From the NCBI RefSeq assembly GCF_900099695.1, contig NZ_FNCY01000018.1:1-64000 (forward strand): DNA of 64,000 nucleotides, written 5' to 3'. Shown in pieces: positions 25,482 to 35,449 of the stretch (positions within the stretch are counted from its first letter, which is position 1; every line of letters starts with the position of its first letter). The notes beneath the pieces were generated by a model. It did no database searches, was not told the DNA's origin, and was given only the letters and a program-made list of their open reading frames with translations. The stretch comes from Propionivibrio dicarboxylicus (GTDB taxonomy: Bacteria > Pseudomonadota > Gammaproteobacteria > Burkholderiales > Rhodocyclaceae). Made by a program: the position numbers and the translations under genes.

Positions 25482-27245
25482 GTGATCGCGAGAAAACTAC
25501 GGAATGCAGGCGTCGCGCTCATCCTCGCTGTTGGCGCTGCGAACGCTTTGTCGGCGTCCTTGCCGGCGGTCGAGGCGCGCCACGGCATGGTCGTCAGTGA
25601 GCAGCGACTGGCGTCGGCGGTCGGCGTCGACATCCTGCGCCAGGGCGGCAATGCGATCGACGCCGCCGTCGCCGTCGGCTATGCGCTGGCGGTGGTGCAT
25701 CCCTGCTGCGGTAATCTCGGCGGTGGCGGGTTCATGACGCTGCGCCTGGCCGACGGGCGCACGACTTTCCTCGACTTCCGCGAAAAGGCGCCGGCGGCCG
25801 CCGCGTCGGATATGTATCTCGATGCCGACGGCAAGGTCCTCCGGAACGCGAGTCTTGACGGCTATCGCGCCGCAGCCGTGCCTGGCAGCGTGCTTGGTCT
25901 CGACACGGCGTGGCGTCGCTATGGACGCTTGTCGCGGGCGACGGTGATGGCGCCGGCGATCCGCCTGGCGCGCGAGGGTTTCGTGCTGACGCGCGGCGAT
26001 ACCGATATTCTCGATACGACGGTGGCGCGCTTGCGCCGCGACCCCGAGGCCGCGCGTATTTTCCTGCGTCCCGACGGCAGTCCGCTGCAGCCGGGTGACC
26101 GCCTGGTACAGACCGATCTCGCCCGCACGCTGACGGCGATCGCCCGGCACGGGCCGCCGGCGTTTTATCGCGGACGTATCGCGCAGGCGGTTGAAAGCGC
26201 CTCGAGGCGTCAGGGCGGCATCCTCAGTGCCGCCGATTTCGCCGCCTATGCGGTCGCCGAACGCGCGCCCGTGCGCTGCGCGTATCGAGGCTTTGTCATC
26301 CATTCGGCGCCGCCGCCGAGTTCGGGCGGGACGACGCTGTGCGAGAGCCTCAACGTGCTGGAAGGTTTCGATCTGAAAAGCATGGGCGCCGGGTCGGCGC
26401 AGACGCTGGCGGTGATGACCGAGGCGATGCGCCAGGCCTTTCTCGATCGCAACACCTTTCTCGGCGATCCGGACTTCGTCGACGTGCCGCTGCCGCATCT
26501 ACTCTCGCGCGACTATGCGAAAAGCATTGTCGCCAACATTTCGGGGCGGGCGCGGTCTTCGGCGGATCTGGCGCCGGCACGCCTGCAGAAGGAGTCAAGC
26601 GAAACGACCCACTATTCGATCGTCGATGCCGACGGCAATGCCGCCGCGGTGACGACGACGATCAACGGGCGTTTCGGCGCCGCCGTCATCGCGCCGGGGA
26701 CGGGCTTCTTCCTGAATAACGAAATGGACGATTTCACTGTCGCACCGGGGACGGCGAACTTGTACGGACTCGTCCAGGGAGCGGCGAACGCGATCGCGCC
26801 GGGCAAGCGACCCTTGTCGTCGATGGCGCCGACGCTGGTGACGCGCGACGATCGGCTGTTCATGGCGCTCGGATCGCCGGGTGGGGCGCGCATCATCAGC
26901 ATCGTGTTGCAGACGCTGCTCAACGTCATCGACCACGGCATGGCGCCGCAGGAAGCCGTCGATGCGCCGCGCATTCATCACCAATGGTTGCCGGATACGG
27001 TGTATTACGAAACGCGCGGCCTGTCGCCTGATACGCGCGAGGCGCTGCAAGCGCGGGGCTATGCGCTGCTCGAACAGTCGCCCTGGGGCGCGCTCGGCCT
27101 CATCGTCGTCGGCGGGGTGGCCGATGCCGCTCGGGGAACTGCAAGTTCGGGTAACGACGCGGCCGTATCCGGCGCCTTGCGTGCCGGATTTCTCTACGGT
27201 GCCGCCGATCCGCGCCGTCCGGCGGGGGCGGCACTCGGCTATTGA
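25482..27245 (+). CDS. ggt: Gamma-glutamyltransferase (GTG start)
   Basis: 587 aa, normal length. It moves the gamma-glutamyl group of glutathione to water or amino acids after autocatalytic cleavage. Signal peptide about 1-25 (LILAVGAANALSA). The nucleophile is the first Thr of the TTHYSIVD block at about residue 375; the GNAIDAAVAVGYALAVVHP and LSSMAPTLV segments are also conserved. Start GTG at 25482 follows GGGAGCGG. Encoded right after the periplasmic nucleotidase and before thpR, whose coding region begins 11 bp later. Confidence 0.95.
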   Translation: MIARKLRNAGVALILAVGAANALSASLPAVEARHGMVVSEQRLASAVGVDILRQGGNAIDAAVAVGYALAVVHPCCGNLGGGGFMTLRLADGRTTFLDFREKAPAAAASDMYLDADGKVLRNASLDGYRAAAVPGSVLGLDTAWRRYGRLSRATVMAPAIRLAREGFVLTRGDTDILDTTVARLRRDPEAARIFLRPDGSPLQPGDRLVQTDLARTLTAIARHGPPAFYRGRIAQAVESASRRQGGILSAADFAAYAVAERAPVRCAYRGFVIHSAPPPSSGGTTLCESLNVLEGFDLKSMGAGSAQTLAVMTEAMRQAFLDRNTFLGDPDFVDVPLPHLLSRDYAKSIVANISGRARSSADLAPARLQKESSETTHYSIVDADGNAAAVTTTINGRFGAAVIAPGTGFFLNNEMDDFTVAPGTANLYGLVQGAANAIAPGKRPLSSMAPTLVTRDDRLFMALGSPGGARIISIVLQTLLNVIDHGMAPQEAVDAPRIHHQWLPDTVYYETRGLSPDTREALQARGYALLEQSPWGALGLIVVGGVADAARGTASSGNDAAVSGALRAGFLYGAADPRRPAGAALGY

Positions 27246-27256
27246 GGGCGCGGCGA

Positions 27257-27787
27257 ATGCGTTTGTTCTTCGCCCTCTGGCCGTCACCGGAAAGTGCCGA
27301 GTCGCTGGCCGGCGTCGCCCGCGATTGCGCGCTGCGCTTCGGCGGCCGACCGACGCGGGCGGAGACGGTGCATATGACGCTGGCTTTCCTTGGCGAGCAG
27401 CCGGAAGTTCGCCTGGCCGATATCGTTGCCGCCGCCAACACCCTCGCCTTCGCGCCCTTCGACCTGCCTCTCGACCGGCTCGGCGCCTGGCGGCACAACC
27501 GCGTGCTGTGGGCGGGCTGTCGGGCGGCCCCTGACGCCTTGTCTGCGCTGGCGACCGGACTGCATGCGGTGCTGGCACAGGCGGATGTGCGCTTCGAGGC
27601 GGAGTCGCGGCCATTCAATCCGCATGTGACCTTGCTGCGCTCGGTGCCGGCCTCGGCTTTCCCCGTGTCGACGCCCAGCCTGGTACCTCGCGTCTGGCGT
27701 TGCGAGCGCTTTGTCCTGGTCGAGTCGCAAAGGTTGCCGGACGGTGCCGGCTATCGTCGGGTCGCCGAGTTTCCGGCGCGCGGCTGA
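27257..27787 (+). CDS. thpR: RNA 2',3'-cyclic phosphodiesterase ThpR
   Basis: 176 aa, the two-histidine 2H phosphoesterase fold. Both signature motifs are present: HMTL (near residue 38) and HVTL (near 124). It opens 2',3'-cyclic phosphates to 2'-phosphates on RNA; the in vivo role is not settled. ATG 27257 preceded by GAGGGCG is preferred over TTG 27242. Confidence 0.9.
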   Translation: MRLFFALWPSPESAESLAGVARDCALRFGGRPTRAETVHMTLAFLGEQPEVRLADIVAAANTLAFAPFDLPLDRLGAWRHNRVLWAGCRAAPDALSALATGLHAVLAQADVRFEAESRPFNPHVTLLRSVPASAFPVSTPSLVPRVWRCERFVLVESQRLPDGAGYRRVAEFPARG

Positions 27788-27795
27788 CGCCGCCT

Positions 27796-28539
27796 TTACT
27801 TGCGCAGACGCTGGACGGCGATGCCGATCCATTCGCGCAGCGCGGTGCTGCTGCGGTGCAAGGCCTCGGCCGACGGAAGGATTCGCTCGGCATAACTGCG
27901 GGGCCAGGTGTCGTAGGCGGTCGGCGCTGCGACGACCTCGAGGCCCTGGCGTTCGAACAGAGGCACGGCGCGCGGCAGGTGCCAGGCGTGACTGACCAGC
28001 GCAATGCGCGTGATCTTCGCCGGCCAGAGCATGGCCGCCGACAGGTTGGCATTTTCGGCGGTGTCGCGTGAGTGCGCTTCAGCCCAGCGGACCTTGGCGC
28101 CGAATTCGCGTTCCAGCGTCTCTTTCATGGCTTCGGCTTCGGGACGGCTGCCGAAAGGCGATCCGCCGCTAACGAGAATCGGCAGCCCGCTCGATTTTTG
28201 CAACCAAGCGCCATAACGCAGCCGCTGCAGCGTCGCGCGGCCGACCGTGTCGGTGCCGTATTCGGGCGCGTCGTCATCGACGCCGCCGCCGAGGATGACA
28301 ATCGCCTGGACGCCGCGGAGCTGCGCCGTGGTGATCGGGGGGGGCAGGGCGAGGCTCTGCATCAGCAGAATCGATACCGTCGGGATCGACATCAGCAGCA
28401 TGGCGGCGAGGGCGACTCCGGCCAGCCAACGACCGCTGCGAGGGTGACGGCGGGAGAGCAGCACGCCAGCGAGCGCCAGCAGGATTAGCGAGAATGGCGG
28501 GACGGCCAGTGCCGACAGAATTTTCTTGAGCAGGAACAT
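27796..28539 (-). CDS. DUF218/YdcF-type membrane protein (ElyC-like)
   Basis: 247 aa. Two N-terminal helices (about 13-30 and 38-58) followed by a DUF218 domain starting at VQAIVILGGGVDDDA and containing GLPILVSGG and ARDTAENA-type (SRDTAENANLSAAM). Related to E. coli ElyC/SanA, which acts in envelope integrity and peptidoglycan or enterobacterial common antigen metabolism; that role here is inference. Convergent with ThpR by 8 bp. Confidence 0.88.
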   Translation of the reverse strand: MFLLKKILSALAVPPFSLILLALAGVLLSRRHPRSGRWLAGVALAAMLLMSIPTVSILLMQSLALPPPITTAQLRGVQAIVILGGGVDDDAPEYGTDTVGRATLQRLRYGAWLQKSSGLPILVSGGSPFGSRPEAEAMKETLEREFGAKVRWAEAHSRDTAENANLSAAMLWPAKITRIALVSHAWHLPRAVPLFERQGLEVVAAPTAYDTWPRSYAERILPSAEALHRSSTALREWIGIAVQRLRK

Positions 28540-28569
28540 GGAATGTCGGCGTCCGGAGCAAGACGTTTC

Positions 28570-28593
28570 GGGAGGACGGCGAACCGTCCTCCC
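28570..28593 (-). terminator. Stem-loop with UUCG loop after pta
   Basis: Ten-base perfect arms 28570-28579 and 28584-28593 enclose CGAA on the plus strand, so the RNA from the minus strand has the very stable UUCG loop. It lies 7 nt after the pta stop. No long U run follows, so it may protect the 3' end or act with Rho rather than be a textbook terminator. Confidence 0.6.
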
Positions 28594-28600
28594 GTGCCGA

Positions 28601-30658
28601 TTACGCCACCGGCGTGGTCTGGGCCTGGATCGCCGTCAGCGCGATGGTGAAGACGATGTCATCAACCAGAGCGCCGCGCGAGAGGTCGTTGACCGGCTTG
28701 CGCAGGCCTTGCAGCATCGGGCCGACCGAGATGACGTTAGCACTGCGCTGGACCGCCTTGTAGGTGGTGTTGCCGGTGTTGAGGTCGGGGAAAACGAAGA
28801 CCGTCGCCTGGCCTGCGACCAAGCTCTTAGGCGCCTTCTGCTTGCCGACTTCGGCGACCGAAGCGGCGTCGTACTGCAGCGGCCCGTCGATGACGAGGCT
28901 CGGATCGGTGGTCTTGGCGAGTTCGGTCGCCTGGCGCACCTTCTCGACGTCGTTGCCGGCGCCCGAGGTGCCGGTGCTGTAGCTGATCATCGCGACCTTG
29001 GGCTGGATGCCGAAGGCGGCGGCGCTCTGCGAGCTCTGGCAGGCGATTTCGGCGAGTTCTTCGGCGCTCGGGTTCGGGTTGATCGCGCAGTCGCCGTAGA
29101 CGAGGACCTGTTCGGGCATCAGCATGAAGAAGACCGACGAGACGATCGACGAACCCGGTGCCGTCTTGATCAGCTGTAGCGCGGGCCGCACGGTGCTGGC
29201 CGTGGTATGCACGGCGCCCGAGACGAGGCCGTCGACGTCGCCGACGGCGAGCATCATGGTGCCGAGCACGACCGTGTCCTCAAGCTGCGCGGAAGCTTGC
29301 TCCGGCGTCAGGCCCTTGGACTTGCGCAACTCGACCATCGGGCCGACATACTTGGCGCGGATGTCGTCCGGATCGATGATTTCGAGCGATTCGGGCAGCG
29401 AAATGCCCTGCGTCGCGGCGACGTCTTCGATCGCGGCACGCTTGCCGAGCAACACGCAACGGGCGATGCCCTTTTCCTCGCAGATCGCGGCGGCGCGCAC
29501 GGTGCGCGGCTCCTCGCCTTCCGGCAGGACGATGCGCTTGACGGCGCTGCGGGCTTTCTGGATCAGCTGGTAACGGAACGCCGGCGGCGACAGCTTGGTC
29601 GTTTCGGGCATGTGGAACGATGCGGCGATGGCGTCGGCGTCGAGATGTTCGGCGACCGTTTCGAGCACGGCGTTCATGCGCTCGATGTCGTCGTCGGGGA
29701 CGGCGCCCGGGGTTTCGATGACGCGGCGTGCGGTGCGGAAGGTGTCCGAATCGGTGCGCAGGATCGGTACGCCGGTTTCAAGTACCGGCCCGACGAGTTC
29801 CATGAGTTGCGGGTCGATGGTGCTCGAGTGGGTGAGCAGGATGCCGGCGATCGGCATGCCGCGGCTGACGGCCAGCGACGTGGTCAGGATAATGTCATCG
29901 CGGTCGCCGGAAGTGATGATGAGTGAGCCCGGACGCAGGTGCGGGATGAACTGGGTGGCGGAGCGGGCGGCGACGACGACGTTGCTGACGCGACGCGTGG
30001 CGATTTCGCCCTCGGCGACGATCGTCGCCTTGAGGTGGCGGGCGACGTCGAGGGTGCGCGGTGCCTGCAGTTCCGGCGTTTCGTGGATGACGCCCCAGAG
30101 CTTCATCGGCGCCAGGTCGCGCGCGGCGGCCTGGTTGTCGAATTCTTCGGGCGCCATGTTGAGGACGGCGCCGGCGACCTTGCAGCCTTCGCGGGCGAAT
30201 TGCCGCGCGCTCAGCTTGAGGTCGGCGACGGCTTTCGGCTGCGCGCCGTTGCCGACGAGAATCACTTCCGCCTTGAGACTGTTGGCGATGTCGATGTTGA
30301 GTTGCGACGTGAAGGTGTGCGTCGCATCGGCGTGCAGACCTTCGATGACCAGGATGTTGGCATCCTTGCTGGCGTTCATGCACAGCGCCACGATGTCTTC
30401 GAGGACGTCGGCGCTCTGATTCGAGGCAATGCGTTCGGCGACGGTGTTCAGCGGGATCGAATCGGGGGCTTCGATGTTGAAGATCTGGCGGATGAATCCG
30501 CTGGAATTGTCTTCCGCTTCCTGACCGACGGGCTTGGCGAAACCGACCTGGACCCCCAGTCGTTGCAGCGTGCAGACGATGCCGAGTGCGACCGAGGTAA
30601 GGCCGGCGTCTTGATGTACCGGCGCGACAAGGAAGGCTTGCGTCTTGCGTTGAGTCAT
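28601..30658 (-). CDS. pta: Phosphate acetyltransferase
   Basis: 685 aa, the long three-domain form. N-terminal P-loop-like domain (AFLVAPVHQDAGLTSVALG), a central DRTGG domain and a C-terminal PTA_PTB domain (residues ~360-680; GLVSGAVHTTASTVRPALQLI and YSTGTSGAGNDVEKVRQATELA). It interconverts acetyl-CoA and acetyl phosphate. Ribosome site GGGGAG precedes the ATG. The usual partner ackA is not adjacent. Confidence 0.95.
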   Translation of the reverse strand: MTQRKTQAFLVAPVHQDAGLTSVALGIVCTLQRLGVQVGFAKPVGQEAEDNSSGFIRQIFNIEAPDSIPLNTVAERIASNQSADVLEDIVALCMNASKDANILVIEGLHADATHTFTSQLNIDIANSLKAEVILVGNGAQPKAVADLKLSARQFAREGCKVAGAVLNMAPEEFDNQAAARDLAPMKLWGVIHETPELQAPRTLDVARHLKATIVAEGEIATRRVSNVVVAARSATQFIPHLRPGSLIITSGDRDDIILTTSLAVSRGMPIAGILLTHSSTIDPQLMELVGPVLETGVPILRTDSDTFRTARRVIETPGAVPDDDIERMNAVLETVAEHLDADAIAASFHMPETTKLSPPAFRYQLIQKARSAVKRIVLPEGEEPRTVRAAAICEEKGIARCVLLGKRAAIEDVAATQGISLPESLEIIDPDDIRAKYVGPMVELRKSKGLTPEQASAQLEDTVVLGTMMLAVGDVDGLVSGAVHTTASTVRPALQLIKTAPGSSIVSSVFFMLMPEQVLVYGDCAINPNPSAEELAEIACQSSQSAAAFGIQPKVAMISYSTGTSGAGNDVEKVRQATELAKTTDPSLVIDGPLQYDAASVAEVGKQKAPKSLVAGQATVFVFPDLNTGNTTYKAVQRSANVISVGPMLQGLRKPVNDLSRGALVDDIVFTIALTAIQAQTTPVA

Positions 30659-30725
30659 ATTTTTTCTCCCCGGAGGAACAATGTGTGCGAAAACATGTAA
30701 TTATCCTCTTTCGTCGCGCCGCTAT

Positions 30726-30737
30726 AAAGTGCACTTT
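30726..30737. repeat. 12-bp palindrome in the pta promoter region
   Basis: AAAGTGCACTTT is a perfect palindrome 68 bp upstream of the pta start, inside the 227-bp gap between pta and the divergent EamA gene. An operator is possible; no named factor recognised. Confidence 0.4.
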
Positions 30738-30885
30738 CGTGATATCTGAACGAATAATTTCTTGCGTTTGAAGTTGCACTCAGACGTGTTAAATCTGCGG
30801 CGTTCGCCGAGTGGCGTGGCGGTCTGTGGGACAATAGCGTTTTCCTTCTGCCGTTGCGGCGTTTCTCCTGGGATCGATGGTCTTC

Positions 30886-31743
30886 ATGAATGTCCGACAT
30901 CTTCACGGCGTTCTGCTGTTCTTGTCTGCCTTGCTGTTGTTTGCCGTGATCGACACGTCGATCAAGTATCTGTCAGCGTATGTCGCGGTCCCCGTATTGC
31001 TGTGGTTGCGCTTCGTCGTGCACCTGGTATCGATGCTGGCGGTCGTCGCCCCCCGGATCGGCTGGGAGCTTGTCGTGACGCAGCGTCCCTGGGTAATGAT
31101 CTTTCGCGCCCTGATGCTCGTCTGCTCGAGCCTGTTGCTGCAACTGGCCTTCAAACGCATGCCGTTGGCGGAAACCACCTCGCTTTTCTTTGTCACGCCG
31201 CTGATCGTCGCGCTGATGGCCGGACCGATGCTCGGCGAGAAGTTGCGGCTGCGCACCTGGATCGCGATCGGCGCCGGCTTTTCCGGTGCGCTGCTGGTTG
31301 CGCGTCCGGGCGGCGCGCTCGTCGGCGAAGGCGTCGCCCTGACCCTGTGCGCGGCTTTATGCTATTCGATTTATCAGGTGCTGACGCGCAAACTGTCGGC
31401 GAGCGAACCGGTCATGCGGCAGTTGTTCTATACGGCCTTGGTCGGCACGATCGTCATGCTGCCCGTGCTGGGCATGTTTCCGATTGCGATGCCGCCGACC
31501 TGGGGCTTGTCGCTGCTGGCCTTGTCGCTCGGTATCCTGGCCGGCGTCGGGCACTTTTTCTTTATCCGCGCATTTCGCGATTCGCCGGCGTCGACCTTGT
31601 CGCCGATGATGTATTTTCAGCTGGTGTGGGTGTCGCTGCTGGGGTGGGCGGTGTTCGGCCAGTATCCGGATTCGCTCTCCCTGGTCGGGATGCTGGTCAT
31701 TGTCGTGTCGGGGATCAGCCTGGTGCTGCAGCGGCAACGCTGA
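30886..31743 (+). CDS. EamA-family (DMT) transporter
   Basis: 285 aa membrane protein with ten hydrophobic helices in two halves (first around 5-145, second 150-285), typical of the DMT superfamily; the FRALMLVCSSLLLQLAFKRMPLAETTSLFFVTPL stretch is characteristic of the YdcZ/RhaT-like EamA subset. ATG 30886 gives a family-like N-terminus; a second in-frame ATG nine bases before also fits. Substrate not known. It is divergent from pta and 36 bp from the next gene. Confidence 0.85.
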   Translation: MNVRHLHGVLLFLSALLLFAVIDTSIKYLSAYVAVPVLLWLRFVVHLVSMLAVVAPRIGWELVVTQRPWVMIFRALMLVCSSLLLQLAFKRMPLAETTSLFFVTPLIVALMAGPMLGEKLRLRTWIAIGAGFSGALLVARPGGALVGEGVALTLCAALCYSIYQVLTRKLSASEPVMRQLFYTALVGTIVMLPVLGMFPIAMPPTWGLSLLALSLGILAGVGHFFFIRAFRDSPASTLSPMMYFQLVWVSLLGWAVFGQYPDSLSLVGMLVIVVSGISLVLQRQR

Positions 31744-31778
31744 GCGTTCGTCGCCGCCCGGCGAGAAAGGATGTTCGA

Positions 31779-32273
31779 ATGGTCTGCTTTTCCTCGTTGT
31801 TACCGCGTTTTTCACCCGAGCGCCGGCGCGTGCTCGCCCGCTGTGCCGGTGTCGTCTTGCTCACCTGTCAGCCGTTCGTGGCGTGGGGGGCGTCGCTTGA
31901 GATCGTCGACGCCGAGTTCGGCGTTTTCGATGCCAGTCGTGCCAATGAGATCCGCTTCTTGCCGACGCTGACCGTGCCGCATCGTGTCGGTCAGCGCTAT
32001 GGCTGGATCATCGATCTCAACACCCGGCAGCGGAGCGTCAGTGTGCGCGAGGAATACCTGTTGCCGAGCGCCGTGCAAGGTGGCGAGGCGAATGGCGTGC
32101 TGGTCATCCCGATGGAGCGGCGCAACCAGGCAAGCCAACGCCAGTTGGTGCCGCAGGAGGGGCGGATCATCGGCGAATGGGAAATCGGACCCGGCGAACC
32201 GCCGGGACGACGGCATCTGCAAGTGTTCGTCGAAGGTGCGCTGGCCGCTGATTTCGAATACGAGGTGAAGTGA
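31779..32273 (+). CDS. Exported DUF3859-like protein
   Basis: 164 aa. Signal peptide at about residues 1-37 (VLARCAGVVLLTCQPFVAWG). The beta-rich mature domain fits DUF3859: a starting I-x-x-AEFGVFD strand, LTVPHRVGQRYGW, and at the end a GEWEIGPG...HLQVFVEGALAADFEYEV strand pair. GAGAAAGGA precedes the ATG. An open frame runs back to 30762 through the EamA gene but is a shadow. Function unknown. Confidence 0.7.
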   Translation: MVCFSSLLPRFSPERRRVLARCAGVVLLTCQPFVAWGASLEIVDAEFGVFDASRANEIRFLPTLTVPHRVGQRYGWIIDLNTRQRSVSVREEYLLPSAVQGGEANGVLVIPMERRNQASQRQLVPQEGRIIGEWEIGPGEPPGRRHLQVFVEGALAADFEYEVK

Positions 32274-32292
32274 GCCGCTGCCGCGCCGCGGC

Positions 32293-32322
32293 AAAAAAAA
32301 GGCGGAACCCGGAGGTTCCGCC
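32293..32322 (-). terminator. Rho-independent terminator of dctPQM (first TRAP operon)
   Basis: GGCGGAACC (32301-32309) and GGTTCCGCC (32314-32322) form a 9-bp stem with a 4-nt loop; on the minus strand an eight-base T run follows (A run at 32293-32300). It lies 31 bp past the dctM stop. Confidence 0.9.
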
Positions 32323-32352
32323 ACAAGAGAGAGAAAGTATTACGCGTGCGTG

Positions 32353-33711
32353 TCAGTAAACCGGCGCGCCCTTGATCAGCGTCGGAATCCACAGCGAGAA
32401 CCACGGGAAGTAGGTGACGACGGCCATCACGGCGAACAGCGCGCCATAGAACGGCAGGATGCTCTTCATCACCTGTTCGACCGAGACCTCGCCGATGGCG
32501 CAGCCGACGAACTGCGTCGTGCCGACCGGCGGCGTGTTGAGGCCGAGTGCGCAGTTGAGCAGCATGACCATGCCGAACTGCACCGGACCCATGCCCATCT
32601 TGAGCGCGAGCGGCAGGAACAGCGGCGTGCAGATCAGGATGGTCGAGGCCATGTCCATGAAGGTGCCGAGCAGGAAGAGAATCAGGTTGATCAGGAAGAA
32701 CATCATGTACGGATTGCTCGTCGCCGAGAGCAGCGCTTCGGCCGTCTTGTCCGGGATCTCGAGGATGGCCATGATGTACTGGAACATCGTCGACACGCCG
32801 ATCAGCAGCAACACGACGCCGGTCGTCTTGGCAGCCTTGGCGGCGGCCTTCATCAGCTTGGCCCAGTTCATCGTGCGATAGCCGACGAAGGTCAGGAACA
32901 GCGAGTAGGTCACCGCGATGCCGGCCGCTTCGGTGGCCGTTGTGATGCCGAAAATGATGCAGCTGAGAATGATGATGACGACGAACATTCCCGGGATGGC
33001 AGCGATGAGGGAGGTGAACACCGCTTTCCAGCCGGCGAACGGGTCGAGCGTGCTGGAACCGTCGGCGCGACGCGGATAGCCTTCCTTCTTTGCCACCCAG
33101 TAGGCAGCGGCGAGCATGCAGACCATCAACACCATGACCGGCATCAGGCCGGCGAACATCAGTTCGCCGATCGAGGCGCCCTTGACCTGGATGTTCGGCC
33201 CAGCGAGGATTCCAGCCGTGCTCGAGGCCGCAAAGGCGTAGATGATCATGTTGTGCGAGGTCGGCATCAGGGCGCCGCAGAGCGAGGCGTGCGTCGTGAC
33301 GTTGACGGCGTAGTCGGCGCTGTAGCCTTCCTTCTTCATCATCGGGATCATGACGCCGCCCATCGCCGAGACGTCGGCAACCGGCGAGCCGGAGACGCCG
33401 CCGAACAGCGTACAGGCGACCACGTTCGCCATGCCCAGACCGCCGCGCCAGTGACCGACAAGGTTGCGGGCGAAGTTGACGATCTTGTCGGCGATGCCGC
33501 CGTGCAGCATCAATTCACCGGAGAAGACGAAGAACGGGATGGCCAGGAAGGAGAAGACATTCATCCCGGAAATCATGTTCTGGAACGCGAGTTCCAACGG
33601 GAAACCTTCGACCCAGTAGGTTGCCAGGCAACTCAGGGCGATCGAGAAGGCGACCGGCACCCCGAGCAGAAGGAATAGCGTGAAACTGATGCAGAGTACG
33701 GTCAGTGCCAT
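32353..33711 (-). CDS. dctM: TRAP transporter large permease
   Basis: 452 aa, about twelve hydrophobic helices, the ion-coupled translocator of a TRAP system. Conserved stretches LGVPVAFSIALSCLATYW near the start, GGIADKIVNFARNLVGHWRGGLGMANVVACTLFGGVSGSPVADVSAMGGVMIPMM in the middle and GLNTPPVGTTQF late identify DctM. Overlaps dctQ by 10 bp. The transport driving force is expected to be Na+, per family knowledge. Confidence 0.95.
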   Translation of the reverse strand: MALTVLCISFTLFLLLGVPVAFSIALSCLATYWVEGFPLELAFQNMISGMNVFSFLAIPFFVFSGELMLHGGIADKIVNFARNLVGHWRGGLGMANVVACTLFGGVSGSPVADVSAMGGVMIPMMKKEGYSADYAVNVTTHASLCGALMPTSHNMIIYAFAASSTAGILAGPNIQVKGASIGELMFAGLMPVMVLMVCMLAAAYWVAKKEGYPRRADGSSTLDPFAGWKAVFTSLIAAIPGMFVVIIILSCIIFGITTATEAAGIAVTYSLFLTFVGYRTMNWAKLMKAAAKAAKTTGVVLLLIGVSTMFQYIMAILEIPDKTAEALLSATSNPYMMFFLINLILFLLGTFMDMASTILICTPLFLPLALKMGMGPVQFGMVMLLNCALGLNTPPVGTTQFVGCAIGEVSVEQVMKSILPFYGALFAVMAVVTYFPWFSLWIPTLIKGAPVY

Positions 33712-34196
33712 GATGGAACCACTTCCTTGTCAGAAAACATTGCGATCAGGTGTTCGATCGAGAACAGGATGATCAGGACGCCCGAAATGACGCAGGGAAT
33801 ATAGCGCCATGCCTCGGAAATGCCGAGCGTCGGGATGGCGTTCGACCAGACCGAGATGGCCATCATCGAACATCCCCAGGCCAGAGCAATGCCGAAGACG
33901 ATCGAGAAAAAACCGACGATGTTGCCGACCCAGAACTGGACGTTTTTGGGCGCCAGGCCGACGAGCGATTCCATGCCGATGTGCCCTTCGTCGCGGACGC
34001 CGGCGGCCCCGCCGAACATGGCGACGTTGATGACGAGCAACAGGGCGACTTGTTCTGACCAGGCCGGCGCGTCATTGAGGATGTAGCGCCAGATGACCGA
34101 GCCGACGACGACGGCGACGATGCCGAGCAGACCGGCGACGGCGACGTACATTCCCCAGCGCGAGAGCCGGGAATTAATCTGAGTTAACCATTCCAT
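33702..34196 (-). CDS. dctQ: TRAP transporter small permease
   Basis: 164 aa with four helices (about 17-38, 47-66, 89-110, 130-150), the DctQ topology. The motif WSEQVALLLVINVAMFGGAAGVRDEGHIGMESLV is the usual helix-2/helix-3 loop with RxxxHIxM. It pairs with DctM to form the membrane part. Overlaps dctM by 10 bp, 78 bp after dctP with a hairpin between. Confidence 0.93.
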   Translation of the reverse strand: MEWLTQINSRLSRWGMYVAVAGLLGIVAVVVGSVIWRYILNDAPAWSEQVALLLVINVAMFGGAAGVRDEGHIGMESLVGLAPKNVQFWVGNIVGFFSIVFGIALAWGCSMMAISVWSNAIPTLGISEAWRYIPCVISGVLIILFSIEHLIAMFSDKEVVPSWH

Positions 34197-34213
34197 TACT
34201 ATCTTCCAGAAAA

Positions 34214-34248
34214 AGGCCCGAAGCCAGGATTGAGGCGACTTCGGGCCT
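34214..34248 (-). terminator. Stem-loop between dctP and dctQ
   Basis: AGGCCCGAAG (34214-34223) and CTTCGGGCCT (34239-34248) form a 10-bp stem, 15-nt loop, followed on the minus strand by TTTTTC. It looks like an attenuator or processing barrier that lets the binding protein be made in excess over the permease. Confidence 0.65.
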
Positions 34249-34274
34249 ATTGGAGGTGAAACCCCGAGCGGGTA

Positions 34275-35315
<1,041 letters not shown>

Positions 35316-35449
35316 CTACAAAACCATGTTGAAAGAGGCCCCGGTGCATGCCTTGAGGGCAATATACTCCATGGGTGGGGGTGGGACAAGGCGTATTTAG
35401 ATACCTGACCAATTTTAATGTCCTGATCTGCATGCTTGCGTTGTGGTGG

